From assembly GCA_023241745.1 (NCBI GenBank), contig JALQCY010000003.1:186001-250000 (forward strand): a DNA stretch of 64,000 nucleotides, given 5' to 3'. The DNA comes from Isoptericola peretonis (lineage in GTDB: Bacteria > Actinomycetota > Actinomycetes > Actinomycetales > Cellulomonadaceae). The position numbers were made by a program, and so were the translations under genes. The notes under the pieces were generated by a model. That model ran no database searches, was not told where the DNA came from, and saw only the letters and a list, made by a program, of their open reading frames with translations. The first letter of the stretch is position 1; each line of letters starts with the position of its first letter. Positions 52,662 through 60,299 of this stretch are shown here, one piece after another.

Positions 52662-54029
52662 TCAGGCGTGGGTGAGCTCGGGGACGGCGGCGGCGAGCCG
52701 CGCGGCGGTGTACCGGTTCTCCGGGACGTCGAGCCCCAGGTGGTCGCGCAGGGTGCGCCCCGCGTACTCGGTCCGGAACAGTCCTCGCTGCTGGAGGATC
52801 GGCACGACGTGCTCGGTGAAGGCCTCGAGGCCGGCGGGCAGGGCCGGCGGCATGACGTTGAACCCGTCGGCGGCGCCCTGCGTGAACCACTCGGTGATGG
52901 TGTCGGCGACCTGCTCGGGGGTGCCCACGACGACGCGGTGGCCGCGGGCGCCGGCGAGCCGGTGCAGCAGCTGCCGCAGCGTGGGTCGCTCCCGCTGCAC
53001 GATCCCGGCGACCACCTGGAACCGGGAGCGGGAGTTGTCGGTGACGTCGCCCGCGTCGGCGAAGATCTCGACCGGGACGGGCTCGTCGAGCTCCAGGCCG
53101 GACAGGTCCACGCCCGCCTGCCCGCCGAGCTGCCGCAGCCCGTACTCGGGCACGGTGAGTTCGTTGAACTCCCGCTCGAGGTTCCGGGCCTCGGCCTCCG
53201 TGGACCCGATGAACGGGCTGATGCCGGGCAGGATCTTGACCGGGCCGGGGTTGCGGCCGTGCCGGCGCGCCCCTTCCTTGACGTCCGCGTAGAACGCCTG
53301 CGCGTCCTCGATCCGCTGGTGCGCGGTGAAGATGGCCTCGGCCCACCGGGCGGCGAAGTCGCGGCCGGCGTTGGACGCGCCGGCCTGCACCAGCACGGGG
53401 CGACCCTGGGGCGAGCGGGCCAGGTTCAGCGGCCCGCCGACGCGCAGGTGGCTGCCCTCGAACGCGGCAGGGTGGATGCGGGCGGGGTCGGCGTACCGCC
53501 CCGCCTCGCGGTCGAGGACGACGGCGTCCGCCTCCCAGGAGTCCCAGAGGCGGGTGATCGCCTGGAGGAACTCCTCGGCGCGCTCGTACCGCACCGCGGG
53601 GTCCGGGTGGGCGTCCAGGCCGAAGTTGGCGGAGGCGTCGGCGGAGGAGGTGGTGACGATGTTCCACCCCGCGCGCCCGCCGCTCACGTGGTCGAGCGTG
53701 CCGAAGAGCCGAGCGAGGTTGTACGGCTCGTAGTAGGTGGTGGAGGCGGTGGCGATGAGGCCGATCCGCTCGGTGCGGGCGGCGATGGTGGCGAGCGTGA
53801 GGATCGGCTCGAGCGTGCCGACCGCGTTGTGCTCGACGCCGCCGTGCAGCACCGGGCCGTCCGCGAAGAACACGGCGTCGAGCTTGGCCGCCTCGGCGCG
53901 CTGCGCGAGGTCCACGTAGTAGTCCGGCGAGAAGAGCGCGCCGGGGCGGGTGGAGGGATGCCGCCAGGCGGCTTCGTGGTGGCCGACGTGGTGCAGGAAG
54001 AGGTTGAGGGTGAGGGTGCGCGAGGGCAT
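52662..54029 (-). CDS. LLM class flavin-dependent monooxygenase (NtaA/SnaA/DszA family)
   Basis: A 455-residue bacterial luciferase-like monooxygenase of the NtaA/SnaA/DszA/DmoA group. It starts LTLNLFLHHVGHHEAAWRHP and contains TTYYEPYNLARLFGTLDHVS, GWNIVTTSSADASANFG and VLVQAGASNAGRDFAA. Such enzymes use FMNH2 and oxygen to cleave C-S or C-N bonds, for example in dibenzothiophene sulfone, dimethylsulfide or nitrilotriacetate. Here the sulfonate-type importer genes upstream and reductases downstream point to organosulfur assimilation. ATG 54029 is behind GGCGGAG. Confidence 0.85.
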   Translation of the reverse strand: MPSRTLTLNLFLHHVGHHEAAWRHPSTRPGALFSPDYYVDLAQRAEAAKLDAVFFADGPVLHGGVEHNAVGTLEPILTLATIAARTERIGLIATASTTYYEPYNLARLFGTLDHVSGGRAGWNIVTTSSADASANFGLDAHPDPAVRYERAEEFLQAITRLWDSWEADAVVLDREAGRYADPARIHPAAFEGSHLRVGGPLNLARSPQGRPVLVQAGASNAGRDFAARWAEAIFTAHQRIEDAQAFYADVKEGARRHGRNPGPVKILPGISPFIGSTEAEARNLEREFNELTVPEYGLRQLGGQAGVDLSGLELDEPVPVEIFADAGDVTDNSRSRFQVVAGIVQRERPTLRQLLHRLAGARGHRVVVGTPEQVADTITEWFTQGAADGFNVMPPALPAGLEAFTEHVVPILQQRGLFRTEYAGRTLRDHLGLDVPENRYTAARLAAAVPELTHA

Positions 54030-54085
54030 GGCTCCGCCTTTCGGTGGGGAGGGAGATGAAGAAGGGGTGGGAGGCGCGGCGGGCG

Positions 54086-54955
54086 TCAGGCGGCGCGCCA
54101 GCGCATGAGACGCCGCTCGAGGAGCACGAGGCCGGCGTTCACGGCCACCCCGACGAGCGCTATCGTCACGATCCCCGCGTACATCTCGGGGATCTGGAAG
54201 TTGAACTGGGTGTACGTGATGTAGTAGCCGAGCCCGGCCTTGGCGCCCACCATCTCGGCGGCGATGAGCACGAGGATCGACGACGTGGCCGCCATCCGGA
54301 TGCCCGTGAACACGGTGGGGACCGCGGACGGGAGCACCACCTTCACGAACAGGGCGGGGCTGCCGAGGCCGAGCGACCGGGCCGAGCGCACCAGGAGCGG
54401 GTCGACCGTGCGGACCCCGGTGATGGTGCTGAGCAGCAGGGGGAAGAAGCAGGCGTAGACGACGATGGCGACCTTCGACGTCTCGCCGATGCCGAGCACG
54501 AGGATGAACACCGGGAGCAGCGCGAGCGCCGCCGTGTTGCGGAACAGCTCGAAGAACGGGCTCAGGTACGCCGCGGCGCGGGCGTACCAGCCCACGACGA
54601 GCCCCAGGGGGATCGCGACGAGCACCGCGACCGCGAACCCGGCGCCCGCCCGGGCGAGGCTGGTGCCGACCTGCGTGCCGATCGTCCCGTCCGCGAGCAG
54701 GCCCACGAACGTCGCCGCGACCGTGCTGAACGGCGGCAGGAACACCGGGTCCGCGAGCCCCGACCGCGGCGCCGCCTCCCAGACCAGCAGGAAGACGACG
54801 AGCGCGGCCGACGCGCGCAGCAGGTTCGCCGCCGTCCGCCGCAGGCGCTGGACGGCCGTCCGCCGGCGGTGGGACGCGACGTCCAGCGCGTTGCGCCGGC
54901 CGAGGGTCGGCGGGTCCGCGAACGCGGGGGCCTCCGTGACGTCGGTGGCGGTCAT
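54086..54955 (-). CDS. ABC transporter permease, SsuC-like
   Basis: A 289-residue permease of the nitrate/sulfonate/taurine group: six or so membrane segments and the conserved EAA-like loop SARSLGLGSPALFVKVVLPS (about residues 187-206). A long basic N-terminus (RRRTAVQRLRRTAANLL) precedes the first helix. ATG 54955 overlaps the ATPase gene stop (ATGA). 56 nt separate it from the monooxygenase gene. It forms the membrane channel for the SsuA-like lipoprotein. Confidence 0.85.
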   Translation of the reverse strand: MTATDVTEAPAFADPPTLGRRNALDVASHRRRTAVQRLRRTAANLLRASAALVVFLLVWEAAPRSGLADPVFLPPFSTVAATFVGLLADGTIGTQVGTSLARAGAGFAVAVLVAIPLGLVVGWYARAAAYLSPFFELFRNTAALALLPVFILVLGIGETSKVAIVVYACFFPLLLSTITGVRTVDPLLVRSARSLGLGSPALFVKVVLPSAVPTVFTGIRMAATSSILVLIAAEMVGAKAGLGYYITYTQFNFQIPEMYAGIVTIALVGVAVNAGLVLLERRLMRWRAA

Positions 54956-55797
54956 CGGACGCCTCCCTCGGCCCGGGCGTCGTGCAGCGCGTCCCACACG
55001 CGGTGGCGCAGGGCCACGAAGGTGGGATGGGCCCGCAGGTCCTGACCGGGCTCGCCGCGACCGGGGAGGTCGACGTCGAGGACGGCCTGCACCCGGCCCG
55101 GCCGGGGCGTGAGCACCACCACGCGCTGCCCGAGGTAGACCGCCTCCTCGATGCCGTGCGTGATGAACACGATCGTCTTGCCCGTGGCCCGCCAGATCCG
55201 CAGGAGCTCGTCCTGCAGCGTCTCGCGCGTCTGGGCGTCCAGGGCCGCGAACGGCTCGTCCATGAGGAGCACCTCGGGGTCGAACGCGAGGCTGCGGGCG
55301 ATGGCCACCCGCTGCTTCATGCCGCCGGACAGCTCGTGCGGGTAGCGGTCGGCGAACCCGGAGAGCCCCACCAGCTCGAGGTGCTCGCGGGCGATCCGTC
55401 GCCGCTGCGCCTTCGGCAGGCGCCGCGCCTCCAGGCCGAGCTCCACGTTCGCCTGCGCGGTGCGCCAGGGCAGCAGGGCGTACTGCTGGAACACGATGCC
55501 GCGGTCCAGGCCGGGGCCGGTGACCGGCCGCCCGTCCAGGAGGATCCGCCCGGACGTGGGCTCGGACAGCCCCGTCACCAGGTCGAGCAGCGTCGACTTG
55601 CCGCAGCCGGAGGGGCCGACGAGCGTCACCAGCTCGCCGGGCGCGACGTCGAGCGTGAGGTCCGCGAGCGCCACGAGACTCGTGCCCGTGCCCCGGACGG
55701 GGAACTCCTTGCGGACGGAATCGAAGCGCAGGCGGGGCGTGGCGTCGTCCGGCCGTGCGACGTCGGGCGCGGCGGCGCGCTCGGTGAGCGCGGTCAC
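54952..55797 (-). CDS. ABC transporter ATP-binding protein, SsuB-like
   Basis: A 281-residue ATPase with Walker A GPSGCGKST, Q-loop FQQYALLPW, signature LSGGMKQRVAIARSLA, Walker B LLMDEPFAALD and the H-loop FITHGIEEAVYL, the pattern of nitrate/sulfonate/taurine importers. GTG 55797 overlaps the stop of the binding-protein gene by 4 nt and its own stop overlaps the permease start, so the three are tightly coupled. Confidence 0.85.
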   Translation of the reverse strand: MTALTERAAAPDVARPDDATPRLRFDSVRKEFPVRGTGTSLVALADLTLDVAPGELVTLVGPSGCGKSTLLDLVTGLSEPTSGRILLDGRPVTGPGLDRGIVFQQYALLPWRTAQANVELGLEARRLPKAQRRRIAREHLELVGLSGFADRYPHELSGGMKQRVAIARSLAFDPEVLLMDEPFAALDAQTRETLQDELLRIWRATGKTIVFITHGIEEAVYLGQRVVVLTPRPGRVQAVLDVDLPGRGEPGQDLRAHPTFVALRHRVWDALHDARAEGGVR

Positions 55798-56885
55798 GGC
55801 GCGACCTCCTCGCCGTCGGGCCCGGCGTCCGGGGCGAACGTGCCGTCGGCGTAGGGGTTGAACTCGTTGGTGTAGAGCTCGTCGACCTGGAGCGCGCCCT
55901 TCTCGACCTGGCCGTCCTGCTCCAGCCAGTCGACCCACACGGAGATCTCCTCCTCCTGGATCACGCCGCCCGGGGTGGGCAACGAGGACGACTTCCAGTA
56001 CGGGACGAGGTCGGTGGTCTCGCCGCGGTCGCGCTCGGTGATGATGGTCGTGAACCGCTCGCGCACCTCCTCGACGGGGGTGGTCTGGGCCCAGCGGATC
56101 GCGCGCGCCGTGCCCTGCACGAAGTCCTCGACGGCGTCGGGGTTCTTCGCGATGACGTCGTCGCGCAGCAGGTACGTGCCGTACGCGAAGGAGCCGTACA
56201 GGTCGGTGTCGTCGACCAGCAGCTCCAGGCCCCCGCGGTCCACGGCCTTCTCCTTGACGACGCCGCTCAGGGCCGCCACGTCGATCTGCCCCTCGCGCAA
56301 CGTCTGCTCGAGGTTGACCGGCGGCACGACGACCAGCTCGACCTGGGCGATCTCGTCGGGCGTGAGGCCCTCCCGGGCGAGCCACTCCTTGAGCAGCGTC
56401 TCCCACTGGGCGCCGAGGGTGTTGACCCCCACCTTCTTGCCGACGAGGTCGCGCGCCGAGGTGATGGGGCTGCCCTCGAGCGTGTAGTAGCCGCCGAACG
56501 TCTTCTCGTCCGCCCCGTAGTAGGAGATGACGGAGGTGACGGGCGCGCCGGTGGACTGCAGCTTGGCGATCGCGCCGTTGAAGGCGCCGCCGAACTCGGT
56601 CTCTCCGGTGACGGCGGCCTGGATCGAGGCGGGGCCGCCGGTGACGTCGCCGATCCACTCGAGCTCGACGTCCTCGAAGTAGCCGAGGTCGTCCGCGAGC
56701 TCGGGGTAGGAGACGGTGCCGGTGCCGCCCTGGTAGCGGAAGACGGTCTTGCCGGACTCGGACTGCTGCGCCGCGGTGGCGCCCGCGCAGGCCGAGAGGG
56801 TCAGGCCGAGGACGACGCCGGCGCTAGCGGCGGCGACGCCGCGGCGGGCTCGGGCGGGTCGGGTGGCAGTACTGGTGGTGCTCAC
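55794..56885 (-). CDS. Sulfonate/nitrate/taurine-type binding lipoprotein, SsuA-like
   Basis: A 363-residue solute-binding lipoprotein. The signal peptide ends LTLSAC, with Cys33 the lipid site. The mature protein has the SsuA/TauA-like start (FRYQGGTGTVSYPELADDLGYF) and GKKVGVNTLGAQWETLLKEWL. It binds an anionic organosulfur compound; exact ligand unknown. GTG 56885 follows GGAGGAG at 5 nt, but that ribosome site lies inside a candidate upstream reading frame. First structural gene of the seven-kilobase operon. Confidence 0.85.
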   Translation of the reverse strand: MSTTSTATRPARARRGVAAASAGVVLGLTLSACAGATAAQQSESGKTVFRYQGGTGTVSYPELADDLGYFEDVELEWIGDVTGGPASIQAAVTGETEFGGAFNGAIAKLQSTGAPVTSVISYYGADEKTFGGYYTLEGSPITSARDLVGKKVGVNTLGAQWETLLKEWLAREGLTPDEIAQVELVVVPPVNLEQTLREGQIDVAALSGVVKEKAVDRGGLELLVDDTDLYGSFAYGTYLLRDDVIAKNPDAVEDFVQGTARAIRWAQTTPVEEVRERFTTIITERDRGETTDLVPYWKSSSLPTPGGVIQEEEISVWVDWLEQDGQVEKGALQVDELYTNEFNPYADGTFAPDAGPDGEEVAP

Positions 56886-56985
56886 GGTGCTCCTCCGGGG
56901 GTGTGCTCGGGCGTGGACGGGTGCCCGGGCGACACGGCTCGCCCGCGGGTCGCGGGGTGAGCCTGAGGAGTGCCGTGGTGGTCAT
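56824..56985 (-). CDS. Candidate leaderless upstream ORF (leader peptide) of the organosulfur operon
   Basis: A 53-codon frame begins ATG 56985 exactly 7 nt after TACTGT, the leaderless arrangement. It starts MTTTALLRLTPR and contains Cys at residues 18 and about 40; it overlaps the first 62 bp of the binding-protein gene in another frame and spans that gene's ribosome site. N-termini like ALLRLTPR resemble short leader peptides annotated before sulfur genes in actinobacteria, though the usual Cys-rich end is not evident. Regulation by ribosome stalling or coupling is inferred, not shown. Confidence 0.4.
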   Translation of the reverse strand: MTTTALLRLTPRPAGEPCRPGTRPRPSTPPEEHREHHQYCHPTRPSPPRRRRR

Positions 56986-56992
56986 GTCGGTG

Positions 56993-56998
56993 ACAGTA
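56993..56998 (-). promoter_or_regulatory. -10 element TACTGT of the organosulfur operon
   Basis: On the minus strand TACTGT lies 7 nt before ATG 56985. This predicts a transcript beginning at that ATG. Confidence 0.5.
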
Positions 56999-57005
56999 GC
57001 CGATT

Positions 57006-57024
57006 CCCGATCAATCCGGTCGGG
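57006..57024. promoter_or_regulatory. Inverted repeat CCCGA-N9-TCGGG before the organosulfur operon
   Basis: CCCGA (57006-57010) and TCGGG (57020-57024) flank 9 nt, placed just upstream of the -10 element at 56993-56998, over the -35 position. The size fits a dimeric regulator site. The binder is unknown; no regulator gene lies in the operon. Confidence 0.4.
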
Positions 57025-57080
57025 TATGTCTCGAATACTGGGACCAGGATGTGGGACGGCCGGGATCCGCGCCGGCGAGC

Positions 57081-57104
57081 GGGCCGAGCCCTCAGGCTCG
57101 GCCC
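57081..57104 (-). terminator. Hairpin terminator at the end of the TrxR-like gene
   Basis: GGGCCGAGCC (57081-57090) pairs with GGCTCGGCCC (57095-57104) across CTCA; the stop codon lies in the loop region. Confidence 0.6.
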
Positions 57105-58822
57105 CCGTACTCCTGCTCGCGCAGCCAGGCCAGGTGCGCGTGCACCAGCGGCAGCACGGACGCGCCCTCCCCGCTCGCGGACGCGACGCGTTTCATCGAC
57201 CCGGCGCGCACGTCGCCGACGGCGAAGACGCCGCGCAGCGTGGTCTCCAGGCTCGCCGGCGGGCGGCCGCCCGGCCAGTCCGACCGCGGCACGTCCCGGC
57301 CGGTGAGGACGAAGCCGTGCTCGTCGCGGGCCACGCCGTCGGGCAGCCAGCCGCAGTCGGGCTCCGCGCCGAGCAGGCAGAACAGGCCGTCCGCGTGGGT
57401 CTTCGACCGCTCGCCGGTGTCGAGGTCCTCGGTGACCAGCCACTGGAGCCGCCCGTCTCCCCCGCCGTCCGCGACGACGGTCCGCGGCCGCACCGCGATC
57501 GTCGGGGTCGCCGCGATCTCGCGCACCAGGTAGTCGGACATGGTCTCGGCGAGGCTCCCCCGCCGCACGAGGATCGTCACCGACCCGGCGAATTTGGCGA
57601 GGTGCACGGCGGCCTGCCCCGCCGAGTTGCCGCCGCCCACCACGACGACGTCGCGGTCCGTCATCTCGCGGGCCATCGAGCTCGCCGCACCGTAGTGCAC
57701 GCCCGCGCCCACGAGGTCGTCGATGCCGGGCACGCCGAGGCGGCGGTAGGAGACACCGGTCGCGAGCACCACGGTGCGGGCGCACAGCTGGGCGCCGTCC
57801 ACGAGCACGTGGTGGTGCTCCGGCTCGTGGGCGGGGCCCGGCTCGATCCGGGCCACGGCGCGGCCGGTGTAGAAGCGGGCGCCGAACCGGCCCGCCTGGA
57901 CGCGCGAGCGCTGCGCCAGCCGCATCCCGGAGATCCCGCGCGGGAAGCCGAGGTAGTTGCGGATCATCGAGCTCGACCCCGCCTGGCCGCCGATGGCCTC
58001 GCGCTCCAGCACCACGGTGGACAGCCCCTCCGACGCCGCGTACACCGCCGCCGCGAGGCCCGCGGGTCCCGCGCCGACCACCGCGACGTCGGCGATCTCG
58101 CCCGGCGGGATGGAGTCGTACCCGCCGTACATCGCCTCGGCCACGGCGGAGGGCGTGGCGGCCGTCAGCACGCGGCCCGCGTAGGTGCGCACCACCGGCA
58201 GGGCGGCGCCCGGGCCGGCGGCGTCGAGGATCGCGCGCGCCTCGGCGTGGTCGGGGGCGAGGACGCGGTTCGGGACGCCGAGCCGCTCCAGCAGGTCGCG
58301 GACCGCGGCCGCCCCGCGGTCGCCCGGTGCGGCGACGACCTCGGTGGACGTCACCGTGGGGCGGGCCACCGACCAGCCCCACTCCGACAGCAGCTCGACC
58401 AGCGCGACGTGGAACTCCTCGTCGCGCGCGCCCCGCGGGATGCCGACGAACGTGTCCATGTCGCGCCGCAGCAGCGCCGCCCGCATCTCGTCCAGGGCGT
58501 CCGCGTACTCGTCGCCCGCGACCAGGGCCACCCGTCGCGCGGTGGACACGACCGCCGGGACCTGGTGCAGCAGGTCGACGCCGGCGGCGTCCGGCAGCCG
58601 GCGCTCCGCGGCGATCATCGCGACCGGCCGACGAGCGGCCACCAGCTCGCGCAGCAGGTCCAGGGCGCCGTCGGCGGAGCCCACCACCTCGATCCGGTAG
58701 TCCCGGTCGTAGCGGGCGCGGAACTCCTGCTCGACCCGGGCGGCGTGCTCGTGCGCGGCGAGCAGGATCACGGGACGGGCGGCGGGACGGTCGGGGGCCG
58801 GGTCGTCCGGGCGCTCGGGCAT
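57092..58822 (-). CDS. Thioredoxin reductase-like flavoprotein with pseudo-receiver domain and no redox CxxC
   Basis: A 576-residue three-part protein. Residues about 17-145 are a response-regulator-like fold, but the acidic pocket (usually DD) reads AAHEH and the phospho-acceptor Asp is replaced by Glu73 (IAAERRLPDAAG). A thioredoxin/glutaredoxin-like segment without cysteines follows (about 150-220). The FAD/NADPH reductase part (about 238-560; VAVVGAGPAGLAAAVYAASEG, VVVVGGGNSAGQAAVHLA, GVFAVGDVRAG) has GAAS (378-381) where thioredoxin reductases have CxxC. So it keeps both dinucleotide sites but cannot do dithiol exchange. Leaderless start (TACCCT, 6 nt). Divergent from the HPt-like gene. 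Confidence 0.8.
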   Translation of the reverse strand: MPERPDDPAPDRPAARPVILLAAHEHAARVEQEFRARYDRDYRIEVVGSADGALDLLRELVAARRPVAMIAAERRLPDAAGVDLLHQVPAVVSTARRVALVAGDEYADALDEMRAALLRRDMDTFVGIPRGARDEEFHVALVELLSEWGWSVARPTVTSTEVVAAPGDRGAAAVRDLLERLGVPNRVLAPDHAEARAILDAAGPGAALPVVRTYAGRVLTAATPSAVAEAMYGGYDSIPPGEIADVAVVGAGPAGLAAAVYAASEGLSTVVLEREAIGGQAGSSSMIRNYLGFPRGISGMRLAQRSRVQAGRFGARFYTGRAVARIEPGPAHEPEHHHVLVDGAQLCARTVVLATGVSYRRLGVPGIDDLVGAGVHYGAASSMAREMTDRDVVVVGGGNSAGQAAVHLAKFAGSVTILVRRGSLAETMSDYLVREIAATPTIAVRPRTVVADGGGDGRLQWLVTEDLDTGERSKTHADGLFCLLGAEPDCGWLPDGVARDEHGFVLTGRDVPRSDWPGGRPPASLETTLRGVFAVGDVRAGSMKRVASASGEGASVLPLVHAHLAWLREQEYGGRA

Positions 58823-58828
58823 GCGGTC

Positions 58829-58834
58829 AGGGTA
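58829..58834 (-). promoter_or_regulatory. -10 element TACCCT (leaderless TrxR-like gene)
   Basis: On the minus strand TACCCT ends 6 nt before ATG 58822; no Shine-Dalgarno site. Confidence 0.5.
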
Positions 58835-58853
58835 GGGGCCGTCGCAGTCCTGA

Positions 58854-58888
58854 GCAGATCTTGAGCCGAACCTGCCGGGATCTGCAGG
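58854..58888. promoter_or_regulatory. Nested inverted repeats between divergent signalling genes
   Basis: GCAGATC (58854-58860) pairs with GATCTGC (58879-58885) and CCTGC (58871-58875) with GCAGG (58884-58888). They lie in the 126-bp region between the TrxR-like and HPt-like genes, where a regulator such as the nearby OmpR-type protein could bind. Confidence 0.3.
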
Positions 58889-58948
58889 TCACGCCGAGGT
58901 CCGCGCCACAGGATCGGAACCGTCACCCACAACACCTCCCGGAGCACC

Positions 58949-59446
58949 ATGACCACCTCGCCGACCGGACCCCCTCCGGACCGCCGTGAGCACCTCCCCT
59001 TCAGCTCACGTCCGGGCCGGATGGTCGGCGGGGCCGACGGTGCTCCGGGAGGTACCTCTTCGACGGGTGCCCGACCCGGCCTGACCCCCGACATGGCTGT
59101 CGCGTGGCAGTCGCTCGTCGAGGACCTCGACGGCGACCGCGCGGCGGTCGCGGGGTTCGCCGGCTCCTGGGCGGGTCTCCTGCCCCACCGCACCGGCGCG
59201 CTCACGGAGTCGCTGCGGTGGGCCGACGTCGACGGGGCCCGCGAGGTGCTCCTGACCATCGCGTGCACCGCCGACATGCTCGGGGTCGACCGGCTCGCGG
59301 AGGCCGCGTCGCAGGGGCTCGACGCCCTCGAGGAGGAGGGGGTCGACGGCGCGCGGCGGTATGTCGACCGCATCGCCGACGAGGCCAGGACTGCCGCGAT
59401 CGCCGTCGCCGGCGCCCTCGCTCAGGACGGCTGGTCGAACCTGTAG
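58949..59446 (+). CDS. HPt-like four-helix protein lacking the phospho-histidine
   Basis: A 165-residue protein. After a disordered N-terminus (about 45 residues) comes a helical domain (about 50-135) that looks like a histidine phosphotransfer domain: FAGSWAGLLPHRTGALTESLRWADVDGARE (split by normal HPt spacing) then LLTIACTADMLG. In HPt domains this second block reads AHSLKGSSAMLG; here Leu102 stands where the His should be and Lys/Gly are also lost. It therefore probably binds partners without phosphotransfer. ATG 58949 is behind CCGGAG. Convergent with, and overlapping by 25 bp, the response regulator gene. The HPt assignment is my own comparison and is moderate. Confidence 0.6.
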   Translation: MTTSPTGPPPDRREHLPFSSRPGRMVGGADGAPGGTSSTGARPGLTPDMAVAWQSLVEDLDGDRAAVAGFAGSWAGLLPHRTGALTESLRWADVDGAREVLLTIACTADMLGVDRLAEAASQGLDALEEEGVDGARRYVDRIADEARTAAIAVAGALAQDGWSNL

Positions 59447-60198
59447 CCCACGCCCCGCACGGTCCGGATCCATCGCGGCGACGACGCCTCGTCGCCGAGC
59501 TTGCGACGCAGGTTGGCGAGGTGCACCTCCACGCTGCGCCGGTCCTGGTCCGTGACGAGCGTTCCCGTCTCGTATGCGTCGCCCCACAACACCCTGACCA
59601 GGGCGTCCTTGGGCATCGCCCGTCCGGGGGCGCTCACGAGGGCGGCGAGCAGGTCGAACTCGCTGCGCGTCAGGTGGACCTCGTCCCCGTCCACCGTCAC
59701 GGTCCGGGCCGACACGTCCACGACGAGACCGCCGGCGACGGCGACGGGTGGCGGAGACGGCACGGCGGCCACGGGCGCACCGGGGACGTCCCGACGCGGA
59801 CGGCGGAGCATCGCCTCGATCCGGGCCCGCAGCTCGCGGGGCCGGAACGGCTTCGTCTGGTAGTCGTCGGCCCCCGCATCGAGCCCCATGAGCGCGTCGA
59901 TCTCGTCGGTGCGCGCCGTGAGCATCACGACGTACGTGTCCGACACCGCGCGGATCCTGCGGCACACCTCGAAGCCGTCGATGTCGGGCAGGCCCACGTC
60001 CAGCGTCGTGACCAGCGGGTCGGTGCGCCGCACGAGCTCGACGCCCTCACGCCCCGACGCCGCGGTGCGCGTGACGAACCCGGCCTGGGTCAGCACGGCG
60101 TCGAGCAGCTCGCGGACGTCCGGGTCGTCCTCCACGATCACGGCGGTCCGCTCGCGTGCCGCGCCCGCGTCGCTCAGGTGGATGGGTCCGGCGGGCAT
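59422..60198 (-). CDS. OmpR-family response regulator
   Basis: A 258-residue two-domain regulator. The receiver (about residues 17-130) has an intact acidic pair (VEDD), phospho-acceptor Asp67 (TTLDVGLPDIDG), the switch Thr and Lys (MLTART, YQTKPF). A winged-helix DNA-binding domain follows (about 160-255; LTRSEFDLLAALVSAPG, RSVEVHLANLRRKLG, IRTVRGVGYRF). No histidine kinase gene is next to it. It starts leaderless at ATG 60198 (TAGCGT at 6 nt). It is convergent with the HPt-like gene. Confidence 0.85.
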   Translation of the reverse strand: MPAGPIHLSDAGAARERTAVIVEDDPDVRELLDAVLTQAGFVTRTAASGREGVELVRRTDPLVTTLDVGLPDIDGFEVCRRIRAVSDTYVVMLTARTDEIDALMGLDAGADDYQTKPFRPRELRARIEAMLRRPRRDVPGAPVAAVPSPPPVAVAGGLVVDVSARTVTVDGDEVHLTRSEFDLLAALVSAPGRAMPKDALVRVLWGDAYETGTLVTDQDRRSVEVHLANLRRKLGDEASSPRWIRTVRGVGYRFDQPS

Positions 60199-60204
60199 GA
60201 CGAC

Positions 60205-60210
60205 ACGCTA
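60205..60210 (-). promoter_or_regulatory. -10 element TAGCGT (leaderless response regulator gene)
   Basis: On the minus strand TAGCGT ends 6 nt before ATG 60198. Confidence 0.55.
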
Positions 60211-60299
60211 GCCGTGTGGCGTCCCGAGCGCAGCACACCGTCCGTCTCCCTAGACTCGCTGACGGCGGCGACCGCACCCGCCGGAGAGGGCGTCCCCTG

